This document shows, one piece after another, positions 28,332-36,009 of a stretch of DNA of 64,000 nucleotides. This DNA comes from Legionella busanensis (GTDB lineage: Bacteria; Pseudomonadota; Gammaproteobacteria; Legionellales; Legionellaceae), in the NCBI RefSeq assembly GCF_900461525.1, contig NZ_UGOD01000001.1, forward strand, positions 2,697,001 to 2,761,000. Direction: 5' to 3'. The notes beneath the pieces are model-generated. The model was not told the origin of the DNA. It saw only the letters and a list, made by a program, of their open reading frames with translations, and did no database searches. Positions within the stretch are counted from its first letter, which is position 1. The number at the start of each line of letters is the position of its first letter. A program made the translations under genes and the position numbers.

Positions 28332-29441
28332 TTATGCTGCTTCATTTGATTTTAAAGCATTGCGCATAATGTGTTTTTGTAGGTTTTCTTTTAACAGGAG
28401 AGAGGCTTGTTTTTCAAAGTCTGCTAAGTTAATACTATTTTTATCACTCCATTTGTAATGGATATTTTTATTTAGAATAAATTTAACAAATTTATCTAAC
28501 ATTTTTATTGTTGGGCAGCGATCTTCAATCCAAAGAAATTGACCTTGTTGATTAACCTCTAGAAAAAAATATTCATTATCAGGTGTCACGATAAAATCAA
28601 AGCAACCAAATACAATACCTAAAGCTTCCATAAAATTGCGTATTTTCTTTTCTATAGTATAAGGCAGGCAATAGGGCTCAATTCTTAATTCCATTGGTGG
28701 AATTGAGCGCCAATCTGTGAGCCCCTTAGAATGTTCTTGGGAAAAAATTTTTGCAGCCACAATGTGGTCGCCAAAGCAAGTTACACGAAGCTCATACTTT
28801 TTCTTAATATGTTTTTGAAAAATGCCAGGTGTTAATTGCAGTACATGATCTGGAGGTAAGTGTTCATTATAGATTGTTTTTGTATAAAATAATTTTAAAA
28901 CTCCTTTTTCATACCAGTAATGCGATGATAAGGGTTTGTAAATAACTTTATCATTTTTATAAACTTGCAAAAATTCTTTTATTTTTACTGGAGAATTTGT
29001 TATTAAAGTTGGTGGAATTTTAAATCCACATTGTAATGCGAGCTTTAATTGTAATAATTTAGAATTAGCCTGGTTAATAGACTCATATGGATTAATCCAG
29101 AAGGCGTCTTTAGCGAGTATAAAAGGAATACCATTATGAAATAACGTGTTTTCTTTTTTAATAAAGTCAATATCAGATTTAACAACGTTTTCATCAATAA
29201 AAGGACGTCTAGCTCGACGCCACCAAACTGCATCAATTTCTGTATGGTTTGTAACAGGACACTGCGATTCATTTTCTAAAAGCCACCATTGCTGTTCATT
29301 AGAAAAATAGATGCTATTAGTTTGCTTGGTGGGCATATCTGCAGTAAACCATAACAAACATTGATGTGATTTACTCTCTAAAGCTAATTTTACTATAATA
29401 GCATGTACATCATCTGGCTCTGTTGAGATTAGAATATTCAC
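28332..29441 (-). CDS. ATP-grasp peptide ligase 1 (graspetide/microviridin-type macrocyclase)
   Basis: A 369-residue ATP-grasp enzyme of the type that activates Asp/Glu side chains of a precursor and closes ester or amide bonds to Ser/Thr/Lys side chains (microviridin MvdC/MvdD-like). Visible blocks are an N-terminal STEPDDVHA, DAVWWRRARRPF, the ATP lysine region VIYKPLSS, QLTPGIFQKHIKKKYELR, VTCFGDHIVAAK and the metal/ATP site FDFIVTPDNEY ... FLEVNQQGQFLWIE. Start is GTG with AAGGA eight bases upstream. It follows precursor 1, with a 118-bp inverted-repeat element between them. It is clearly homologous to ligase 2. Confidence 0.88.
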   Translation of the reverse strand: MNILISTEPDDVHAIIVKLALESKSHQCLLWFTADMPTKQTNSIYFSNEQQWWLLENESQCPVTNHTEIDAVWWRRARRPFIDENVVKSDIDFIKKENTLFHNGIPFILAKDAFWINPYESINQANSKLLQLKLALQCGFKIPPTLITNSPVKIKEFLQVYKNDKVIYKPLSSHYWYEKGVLKLFYTKTIYNEHLPPDHVLQLTPGIFQKHIKKKYELRVTCFGDHIVAAKIFSQEHSKGLTDWRSIPPMELRIEPYCLPYTIEKKIRNFMEALGIVFGCFDFIVTPDNEYFFLEVNQQGQFLWIEDRCPTIKMLDKFVKFILNKNIHYKWSDKNSINLADFEKQASLLLKENLQKHIMRNALKSNEAA

Positions 29442-29525
29442 TACATTTTCCTTAATTTTCTACTTTTAAATCATAGGGTTTTAGTGTGCAATATTATTGT
29501 TTACCAAAACCCTTTGCAGATTAGT

Positions 29526-29643
29526 TATAGCGTTTCCTAGGAAGTTTCAGACAAAACAAGAGAGTAAGGCGAAGGAATGTACAAACAAGTACATAACTGA
29601 GCTAAACGAGCGTGTAGTATGAAACTTAGTGGAAGACGCTATA
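29526..29643. mobile_element. 118-bp inverted-repeat element (MITE-like)
   Basis: The ends are imperfect inverted repeats: left TATAGCGTTTCC-TAGGAAG-TTTCA, right TGAAACTTAGTGGAAG-ACGCTATA. The middle carries a nested hairpin ATGTAC-AAACAA-GTACAT. The right end is four bases from the stop codon of precursor 1, and the left end is 84 bp from the ligase 1 start. In the transcript it should fold into a long stem and could lower ligase expression relative to the precursor. No protein is encoded. Confidence 0.75.
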
Positions 29644-29647
29644 TTTA

Positions 29648-29824
29648 TTAATCCCAATCCATATCTAAATCTGTATCGGACACACCATGTCTGTTGGTAT
29701 AATAATCTGTAGTCTGATAAGTAACTTTTGCTGAGCCCCCTGCTACTTTTTCTAGCTCATCCTTACTTATTTCTGTAGCCAGGCTATATGCTAAAACACG
29801 ATTATTTTTTGAATTAATTTCCAT
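29648..29824 (-). CDS. Graspetide precursor peptide 1 (58 aa)
   Basis: A short gene with a good AGGA eight bases before the ATG. The 30-residue leader contains RVLAYSLATEISKDELEKV and ends in Ala-Gly-Gly, the site expected for the C39 exporter. The 28-residue core is rich in Thr and Asp: Thr35, Thr38, Thr39, Thr43, Ser49 and Thr51 as possible nucleophiles, and Asp40, 50, 52, 54, 56 and 58 as possible acceptors. It ends in SDTDLDMDWD. The leader and the GxxDTx(L/I)D(M/V) plus Asp-Trp end are shared with precursor 2. The call rests on this pairing and on the adjacent ATP-grasp gene; the bonds formed are not predictable by eye. Confidence 0.88.
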   Translation of the reverse strand: MEINSKNNRVLAYSLATEISKDELEKVAGGSAKVTYQTTDYYTNRHGVSDTDLDMDWD

Positions 29825-29936
29825 TTTTTTATTCCTATAAATACTTATTTAATACTTTCCATTTTATTAAATAAGTGGGTTGGACTTCTGTAATCTTCCT
29901 GAAGCAGAAAAAAGTTTGTTATAAAGCAATTTTATT

Positions 29937-30986
29937 TTAAACTTTCACAGTATTTAACCAATTTTGCCATGATTGTATATCTTTATCACTGTAATTTTTT
30001 CCACTAATTTCCTTAAGAATTAAATAAGCAAACTCATGATTATTGGGTTGTTTCAATTGTAAAATAGCAACTAATTTTTTTCGCCCTTTCTCTAAAATAA
30101 TTTTTTTATTGTTCTGAGATTTAGCAGCTGAAGAAAGTATAAATAAGGCTTTATTTCTATCTGTAGTATAAGGAGAATCTATTAAGGGAAGAACCTTGTT
30201 AGCGTCAATATCAAAAAGATGTGATTTTGCCATCGTCTGTCCCATTACTCGCATTACATTATTACGTACCGTTTCACTCCTATCATTAATACTAGAAGAC
30301 AAAGTTGTAATAATTTCATTAGGATCTTTAAAATGACCAACTAAAAACGCAGCTGCAGCACGCCTTTCAGGGTTAGGATCGTCAGTTAATGTTTTTTTAA
30401 TTAGCTTTTTTTGTTTAATTGCACCTTTATTAAATACATTTAAATAAGGTTGTAAAGAAGGATTATTAAAACCTGAAACACAATGATAGACTGGGCAAGT
30501 AGAATCACTTGGGCTAAGCTTATTTTCATTCAATAAACGCATTTCTAACTGATCAAACTTAATCCGTTTATTAATTAAATCATTTTGATTAGTTTTATTT
30601 TTACTAATATTAATTTTTGGTTGAACATAATGTAATCTATGCTTTTCATCATGACGCACTACTTCAATAGTAGTATAATAATTTTTTTCTGCTGGATAGT
30701 AGATTGTTTGAAAATCTACAAAGGCGTAATGTTCATTTTTTTTAATTCTTTCGACTAAATATTTTTTTTTCATTGCTAGATTAAGTAATTCTCTTTCTTG
30801 TTTTTTAGCATCATTCATCAAAATAATTTGATTAGTGTTATTAATTAATTTTTTTAGCTCAGATGAATATTTTTTTAATACCTGATTTGCATGATTAGAA
30901 TTATCACCATATAAATCTATAAATGTATCAGCACTTATTTGTCCTGAAAGAAATAAACAAGAAGTAAATAAAGCCCTTTTTAACAT
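29937..30986 (-). CDS. Periplasmic HEAT-repeat protein inside the graspetide cluster
   Basis: A 349-residue precursor with a signal peptide (ALFTSCLFLSGQISA, cleavage near residue 19). The N-terminal half is lysine-rich and helical with a mid-protein Cys pair (CPVYHC). The C-terminal half has HEAT-type helical repeats: DDPNPERRAAAAFLVGHF, then INDRSETVRNNVMRVMGQ, then SPYTTDRNKALFILSSAA. Its ATG overlaps the ligase 2 stop by seven bases, so it is translationally coupled to a biosynthetic gene. A role in immunity, in scaffolding maturation or in handling the exported peptide is possible; none is shown. It resembles no graspetide tailoring enzyme I know. Confidence 0.8.
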   Translation of the reverse strand: MLKRALFTSCLFLSGQISADTFIDLYGDNSNHANQVLKKYSSELKKLINNTNQIILMNDAKKQERELLNLAMKKKYLVERIKKNEHYAFVDFQTIYYPAEKNYYTTIEVVRHDEKHRLHYVQPKINISKNKTNQNDLINKRIKFDQLEMRLLNENKLSPSDSTCPVYHCVSGFNNPSLQPYLNVFNKGAIKQKKLIKKTLTDDPNPERRAAAAFLVGHFKDPNEIITTLSSSINDRSETVRNNVMRVMGQTMAKSHLFDIDANKVLPLIDSPYTTDRNKALFILSSAAKSQNNKKIILEKGRKKLVAILQLKQPNNHEFAYLILKEISGKNYSDKDIQSWQNWLNTVKV

Positions 30987-32098
30987 GCCTCTCCCCTATT
31001 GATAGTTTTAAATTTATTTAGATTTACATGATTTAATAAATTTTTTGTAATTAAGCTTTGCATTCTGTTGCGATATTTATCAATAGAATGAGTTACACTT
31101 CTTTCATTCCACTGAAAGTTTACTGTACGCTCAATAAGAAAATTAACGAAAATATCAAGCATTTTAAAGTTTGGATTATATTCCTCTATCCATAAAAATT
31201 GGCCTTGCTCATTTACTTCAAGAAAAATATATTCATCATCAGGTGTAACAATAAAATCAAATGCACCAAAAATAATTCCAAGCTTACGCATGAATTTTCT
31301 TAGGCGCTGTTCAATAGCAAATGGTAAACGGTAAGGTTCAATATTCATTTTATCAGGATAGATAGCTCGCCAATCGACGCTACCTTTATTATGAGTTTGC
31401 GAATCTAATTTTGCAGCAACAATATAATCACCAAAACATGTTATTCGTAATTCATATTTCTTCTTAATATGTTTTTGAAAAATTCCTGGTGTTAACTGTA
31501 ATACTTTATCTGGCGGGAGGTTTGATAAATTTAACTTAGCTGTATAGGAAACTTTAACATACTTTTCTTCAAACCAGAAACTAGAATATAAAGGCTTATA
31601 AATGACGCCATCTTTTTCATATTCTGCTAGAAAATTACGTATTTCTTGAGGATCGTTTGAGCACAAAGTTTTTGGGATAATAAATCCACATTGATCGGCT
31701 AATCTTAATTGCAACAGTTTCCAATTTGCTCTTATAGCAGCCTCTTTAGGATTTACCCACCAAGCATTGGGCGCAATATTTTGGGTTAGAGATTCGTAAA
31801 ATACAATATTTTCTCTTTTTATAAAAGAAAAATCATCTGGGTGAACAGCCTGTTCAGGTAAAAAAGGTTTTCGCACTCTGCGCCACCAGACTACGTCATA
31901 TTCTTGACTCATATAAGATTTAGATTTATCTGAACTTTTCCACAGATAAAAATCTTTATCAATTAAAACAGAGTTCTTTTGTTTTGTTGGATGATCTGCT
32001 GTGAATAATAATTTTACATAATGTCCTATTGATTCTAGAGCTAATTTAACTAATACAGCATGTGTATCATCGGGTTCAGTTAAAATTAAATACTTCAT
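30980..32098 (-). CDS. ATP-grasp peptide ligase 2 (graspetide macrocyclase)
   Basis: A 372-residue paralogue of ligase 1, colinear over its whole length: LTEPDDTHA, DVVWWRRVRKPF, VIYKPLYSSFWF, LQLTPGIFQKHIKKKYELR, ITCFGDYIVAAK and FDFIVTPDDEYIFLEVNEQG. The catalytic and metal-binding blocks are all intact. It is the first long gene after precursor 2 and ends inside the start of the HEAT-repeat gene. Each ligase may serve its own precursor, or one may make esters and the other amides as in microviridin pathways; the sequence does not decide. Confidence 0.88.
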   Translation of the reverse strand: MKYLILTEPDDTHAVLVKLALESIGHYVKLLFTADHPTKQKNSVLIDKDFYLWKSSDKSKSYMSQEYDVVWWRRVRKPFLPEQAVHPDDFSFIKRENIVFYESLTQNIAPNAWWVNPKEAAIRANWKLLQLRLADQCGFIIPKTLCSNDPQEIRNFLAEYEKDGVIYKPLYSSFWFEEKYVKVSYTAKLNLSNLPPDKVLQLTPGIFQKHIKKKYELRITCFGDYIVAAKLDSQTHNKGSVDWRAIYPDKMNIEPYRLPFAIEQRLRKFMRKLGIIFGAFDFIVTPDDEYIFLEVNEQGQFLWIEEYNPNFKMLDIFVNFLIERTVNFQWNERSVTHSIDKYRNRMQSLITKNLLNHVNLNKFKTINRGEAC

Positions 32099-32258
32099 TA
32101 TAAAATCCGATTTTATCCTATTAACTTCATAAAGTTGCTTCTGCCTACTTAAGCTTAGTGATTTTATTGCCCTTTATTCCTTAAATTTGCATTTCGCTAA
32201 ACTTAAAGCTATGAGACAGAAGCATACTTAACATCATTTATTTTAAATTTTTATATGA

Positions 32259-32435
32259 TTACCAATCTACTGAAACATCTATGACGGTATCCCACTGCCC
32301 AGTACTCCCTGTTGGAGTGCATGTTGCTCTTGATGTCATTTTATAACCACTACCTCCTGAAACCTGCTCTAAATCATCATGATTAATTTCCTTTGCTAAT
32401 TGATAAGCTAAGGCTCTTTCTTTATTACTTTCCAT
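32259..32435 (-). CDS. Graspetide precursor peptide 2 (58 aa)
   Basis: Begins at an ATG with AGGAG five bases upstream. The 28-residue leader has RALAYQLAKEINHDDLEQV and ends Ser-Gly-Gly. The 30-residue core contains Thr34, Ser35, Thr38, Thr40, Thr42, Ser44, Thr45 and Thr50 as possible nucleophiles, acceptors Asp49, Asp53 and Asp57, and one Cys (39). It ends in DTVIDVSVDW. It has the same length as precursor 1, with 13 of about 20 leader positions identical by eye, but a clearly different core. It is the first gene of the minus-strand cluster, 160 bp before ligase 2. Confidence 0.88.
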   Translation of the reverse strand: MESNKERALAYQLAKEINHDDLEQVSGGSGYKMTSRATCTPTGSTGQWDTVIDVSVDW

Positions 32436-32545
32436 ATTTTCTCCTAATGCAAGGTTGGTTTGTTATGTGTTCCATCAAATTAGAGAAGAACATTTAATTA
32501 TTTATTTATAAATATTCTTCTTTAATTAAACGTCTTTACCATGCT

Positions 32546-32603
32546 ATTATAATTTATTCATTTTTTTAAAAATTCATTTATTTTTATTCGTTTTTATTCA
32601 TTA
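32546..32603. promoter_or_regulatory. Divergent control region with repeated TTTATTC(A/G) boxes
   Basis: On the minus strand a perfect -10 box TATAAT (bases 32546-32551 on the plus strand) points to the precursor 2 gene. Overlapping its -35 side are TTTATTC(A/G) boxes at 32553, 32583 and 32593, with a partial box near 32571. The last two are exactly 10 bp apart, one helical turn, and end in TTAAAA. A separate 13-bp palindrome GAATAA-T-TTATTC lies at 32637-32649, just ahead of the regulator gene. These are plausible operators for the XRE-type regulator; binding is inferred. Confidence 0.55.
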
Positions 32604-32665
32604 AAACGTATTATGATTGTTTAGTCAAGAAAAAATGAATAATTTATTCTATTTTATAGGTGCTT

Positions 32666-33310
32666 ATGAATAATTACTCTATTTGTGAAAATTTACGCAA
32701 GCTAATGAAATTACATAGCGAGCTGTCTTTAAGTGAGTTAGCAAGACAAACCAAAATTCCTCAGCCGACTTTGCATCACCTATTAAATGGCATTACTAAA
32801 AAACCCAGAAAGAAAGTTTTGGAGAGCTTAGCTAGTTATTTTAATATTTCAATTGCTCAGCTTATGGGAGAAGATAATTTATACGAGCCTATTTCAGAAG
32901 ATATAAAGAGAAGCTTTAAAATTCATACTGTTCCTATTATAAATTGGGATATGTTAAAATATTGGCCTAATAATTATAAAGAAGCAGGCCAACTTGGCGA
33001 GATAGTACTCACTAGAGATATGAGTGAATATTCATTTGCTTTAATCATGAAACATGCTCTCACTGATCCCTTTTTCCCAGAAGGTTCTATTTTAATATTT
33101 GATTTTAAACAACAACCAAAGGACCGAGAATTCATAATTGTTAATTCCTTTAAATACAATAAAATCATTTTAAACCGTTTGTTTATTGAAAAATCCGACC
33201 ACTTTATTAAGCAAGAACAACCTAACGGTGATGTTAAATTAATTAAGTTAGATCTTAATAAAGACAAAATATTAGGTTCACTTATTGAAGCAAGATTAAT
33301 GCAATTTTAA
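32666..33310 (+). CDS. XRE-type regulator with an S24-like C-terminal domain
   Basis: A 214-residue protein. The N-terminal helix-turn-helix is LSELARQTKIPQPTLHHLLN (about 23-42). The C-terminal half has the LexA/phage-repressor fold pattern (PFFPEGSILIFD, REFIIVNSFKYNKIILNRLF), but the Ser and Lys needed for self-cleavage are not in place: KHALTDPFFPEG lacks the Ser and LNRL replaces the usual VKRL. It is therefore probably a dimerising or sensing domain. ATG at 32666 has TAGG five bases upstream, better than GTG at 32660. It is divergent from the graspetide operon and is its likely regulator. Confidence 0.82.
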   Translation: MNNYSICENLRKLMKLHSELSLSELARQTKIPQPTLHHLLNGITKKPRKKVLESLASYFNISIAQLMGEDNLYEPISEDIKRSFKIHTVPIINWDMLKYWPNNYKEAGQLGEIVLTRDMSEYSFALIMKHALTDPFFPEGSILIFDFKQQPKDREFIIVNSFKYNKIILNRLFIEKSDHFIKQEQPNGDVKLIKLDLNKDKILGSLIEARLMQF

Positions 33311-33402
33311 TTGCAACGTAACCCTATTAGGTGGTTAAATAAATTTAATTATACTTGTATGATGATCTTTGTTTCTAATATTAAAATGAAATTGTTTAAC
33401 AT

Positions 33403-33423
33403 TTTATTCATTTTTATTCATTA
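33403..33423. promoter_or_regulatory. Second copy of the paired TTTATTCA box downstream of the regulator
   Basis: Two TTTATTCA boxes 10 bp apart followed by TTAAA, identical in layout to 32583-32604 on the other side of the regulator gene. It may be a second operator site, allowing looping, or the end of a duplicated segment. Confidence 0.4.
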
Positions 33424-33443
33424 AATAAGGAATTTTGTCAGTA

Positions 33444-33569
33444 TTAGCAGATCGAACTAACACTTGTTCCACCTACCATTAAGTAGTTTTCTTTTTCAAA
33501 GTACCAAATATAAGTAATTTTATTAGTTTTTCTTTTATTGCTATCTCCATATTTTTGCCAGGCAATAAA
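33444..33569 (-). pseudogene. Open C-terminal fragment of an unknown gene
   Basis: A 41-codon minus-strand frame with AWQKYGDSNKRKTNK, ITYIWYFEKENYLMVGG and a Ser-Ile-Cys end, bounded upstream by TAG and lacking a start codon with a ribosome site. The amino-acid pattern looks coding, so I read it as the tail of a lost gene. It lies between the graspetide regulator and the cold-shock gene. Confidence 0.25.
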
Positions 33570-33618
33570 CTATCGCAATAGGGTCAATAACTGCTATTGA
33601 TTTCGCTTTATTGCAAAC

Positions 33619-33831
33619 TCAATCGATAACTTGAACTTGTCTAGCAAACTCACCTTTTTCACCTCGAGCTAGAAGGAAGCTAACACGCTGCCCGGGTTTT
33701 AACTCTTTATAACCTTGCGTTTGTACTTCTGAAAAATGAATAAATATTTCTCTATTATCTCGATCAGAACTAATAAAACCATAGCCTTTGATTTTATTAA
33801 AGCGTACCACTGTACCAGTTTCTGTTTGCAT
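33619..33831 (-). CDS. Cold-shock domain protein
   Basis: A 70-residue nucleic-acid-binding beta-barrel. Both RNA-binding motifs are present: RNP1 KGYGFISSD and RNP2 IFIHFSEV. The N-terminus is GTVVRFNKIKGYGF and the C-terminus LARGEKGEFARQVQVID. AGGA precedes the ATG. It binds single-stranded RNA or DNA and relieves secondary structure. The DEAD-box helicase gene lies 29 bp downstream on the same strand (its stop is at 33861, upstream in transcription), so the helicase and this gene may share a transcript; both would act on RNA structure. Confidence 0.92.
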   Translation of the reverse strand: MQTETGTVVRFNKIKGYGFISSDRDNREIFIHFSEVQTQGYKELKPGQRVSFLLARGEKGEFARQVQVID

Positions 33832-33860
33832 TAATTTTCCTTTCTACCTTACCTCAATTA

Positions 33861-35282
33861 TTATTTTAATTTTCTTACCCCTACTTTCCGACCTTTCAAT
33901 TTACCTGTTTGTAAATAATGACAAACTTTATCTGCCTGCTCTTGCACAATTGCTACGTAGGAATTAAAGGTTGCAATATTAATTTTACCAATACTGTCAT
34001 AAGCTAATCCTGCTCCTTTTGTTAAAGTACCTACGATATCGGATGGTCGGATTTTATCTTTTTTTCCAACAGTGAGACTTAAGGTTACCATCTGAGGCGG
34101 GTTAAAAGATTCACTCTTTTTGTTCAATTTATTAATATCGCCCCAAGGCAAAGGAAACCCTAATTGCTCTTCAATAAGTAAAAGTCGAGATGCATCGGCC
34201 GGCGTTGTGATACTAAATGCTTTTCCACTTTTTTCAGCTCGGCCCGTACGGCCAATACGATGAATGTGAACCTCGGGTTCAAATGCCAAGTCATAATTGA
34301 TGACTGCAGCGAGTTCTTCAATATCTAAACCTCGAGCAGCCACATCAGTTGCCACTAAAATGGGGCAGCTATAATTAGCAAAGCGAATTAATGTTAAATC
34401 TCGCTCGGATTGATCCATATCACCATGAAGAGCCATAGCATAAAAACCCTCCTTAGCCAGCAATGATGTAAGTTCGGAAGTTTGCTCTTTAGTATTGCAA
34501 AAAATGAGCGTGGAGCTTGGTTGATGATGTAACAATAAGGTTTTTAACAATGAAAATTTATCAGCTTGGCGTGCAACCTCAAAAAAACATTGTTCAATAG
34601 TTGTGTCTGTTTTTTCTTCTTCAATGACAATTATTTGTGGGTTACATAGGAATTTGCTAGCAAGCTCTTTAATTTGTGGCGGGTAGGTTGCAGAAAACAA
34701 TAAAGTTTGTCGTTTAAGAGGAGTATGTGAAATAATTTGTTGTATAGCATTAAAAAAACCCATATCTAGCATTCTGTCCGCTTCATCTAAAACCAATAAT
34801 TTTAAATTCTGTAAAGATAATGATCCTTTAGTCAAATGCTTTTGTAATCGCCCCGGCGTGCCTACGACAATATGAGCCCCATATTTTAGCGACTCTGTTT
34901 GAGATGTCATAGGTATTCCACCTGATAAATTAAGAATTTTGATATTAGGTAAGGTTCTCGCTAATTTTCTTAAAGCCTGAGTTACTTGCTCGGCTAATTC
35001 ACGAGTAGGACAGATAACTAATGATTGAATAGCATACCAGTTTATATTAAGCAAATTTAACAGCACCAAGCCAAAAGCCGCCGTTTTTCCACTACCAGTC
35101 TTTGCTTGCGTAATAACGTCAAGGCCTTGAAGCATGACAGGCAAACTTTGTTTTTGAACAGCTGTCATGTCCTTATAATTTAAAGAAACCAGATTAGTTA
35201 ATAATTCTTTTCGTAGCGGTAGCAAGGAAAAAGAAAGCTCATCTGTCTTTTCTTTCTTATCTTGAGCTTTAATAGGAAGCAT
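33861..35282 (-). CDS. dbpA: DEAD-box ATP-dependent RNA helicase DbpA
   Basis: A 473-residue helicase. The Q motif region is MTAVQKQSLPVMLQGLDV. Walker A is AKTGSGKTAAF, followed by PTRELAEQV, TPGRL, VLDEADRMLDMGF and SATYP. In domain 2, VATDVAARGLDI and HRIGRTGR are present. The C-terminal 75 residues form the DbpA RRM-like domain (KKDKIRPSDIVGTLTKGAGL, IGKINIATFNSYVAI), which in E. coli targets hairpin 92 of 23S rRNA for late large-subunit assembly. It lies directly upstream of the cold-shock gene in transcription. Confidence 0.93.
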   Translation of the reverse strand: MLPIKAQDKKEKTDELSFSLLPLRKELLTNLVSLNYKDMTAVQKQSLPVMLQGLDVITQAKTGSGKTAAFGLVLLNLLNINWYAIQSLVICPTRELAEQVTQALRKLARTLPNIKILNLSGGIPMTSQTESLKYGAHIVVGTPGRLQKHLTKGSLSLQNLKLLVLDEADRMLDMGFFNAIQQIISHTPLKRQTLLFSATYPPQIKELASKFLCNPQIIVIEEEKTDTTIEQCFFEVARQADKFSLLKTLLLHHQPSSTLIFCNTKEQTSELTSLLAKEGFYAMALHGDMDQSERDLTLIRFANYSCPILVATDVAARGLDIEELAAVINYDLAFEPEVHIHRIGRTGRAEKSGKAFSITTPADASRLLLIEEQLGFPLPWGDINKLNKKSESFNPPQMVTLSLTVGKKDKIRPSDIVGTLTKGAGLAYDSIGKINIATFNSYVAIVQEQADKVCHYLQTGKLKGRKVGVRKLK

Positions 35283-35623
35283 ATTGATTACACCAGGATA
35301 ATAGCAATAACAATTTTAACACTTATCAGTTTTAGATTGAATCAAATTAACAATTATAAATACATTTGTACTACATCTGAAATAACTAAAAATTTTCCTT
35401 TCGACATTTTTTGATATACAAGTGAATTAATAAACTTAAAAATTAGCTAGACTAATTTAAAAATTGGGAATGGCGGATTCATTACCCTAGTACAACTTTC
35501 CTATCTAATATAGAAAATTAGTATTAAACACGAGAAAATAAAATTGCTAAGCTAAAGCCATTTGAGCCTTAACTTAACAATATAAGAAAATAATTAAGAT
35601 TTAACAAACAGACTATTTAAAAT
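35283..35623. other. Gene-free AT-rich region
   Basis: No frame on either strand is supported here. It separates the dbpA start from the end of the small YqjD-like gene and should contain the dbpA promoter on its left side. Confidence 0.4.
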
Positions 35624-35830
35624 TTAATTTTTAAACATTCCTTTTAAGGCAAAATAACCAATAACCCCAAAAAACATAGATTGGATAGGGTGACTTTCAA
35701 CATAAGCCCACCAGTCTTTACCAGACTCTTTTACTTCTTGTGCGCCTTGCTCTAATAATCTGCCCCCTTCTTCATGAAGGTAGTTTTTTCCTTTTTTAAC
35801 CATTTCTGAAGTATTGTTGTAATCAGACAT
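35624..35830 (-). CDS. Small ElaB/YqjD-like (DUF883-type) tail-anchored protein
   Basis: A 68-residue protein with a hydrophilic amphipathic helix (KKGKNYLHEEGGRLLEQGAQE) and a C-terminal hydrophobic span HPIQSMFFGVIGYFALKGMF, the layout of ElaB/YqjD stationary-phase proteins that anchor ribosomes at the inner membrane. It is shorter than the E. coli members. AGGA lies seven bases before the ATG. Stand-alone gene. Confidence 0.65.
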   Translation of the reverse strand: MSDYNNTSEMVKKGKNYLHEEGGRLLEQGAQEVKESGKDWWAYVESHPIQSMFFGVIGYFALKGMFKN

Positions 35831-36009
35831 ATTTATTTCCTAGTTAGTTTTTTATAGAAGCGTGTATCTAAATTAGCACACACAAATATTTGAGTCAATT
35901 TTATTGACATAAAATGTCACAAATACAAATAAAATAATATACTAATTTATTTTGACGAAATATCTGTTACCCTCTTAGTTATCTAATCAAGATAAATAAC
36001 GGAGCACCT

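Noticed and set aside
33444-33569. Third RiPP precursor suggested by a Val-Gly-Gly-Thr-Ser end
   Set aside because: It lacks the LAYxLAxEI leader, a start codon with a ribosome site and the acidic core end.
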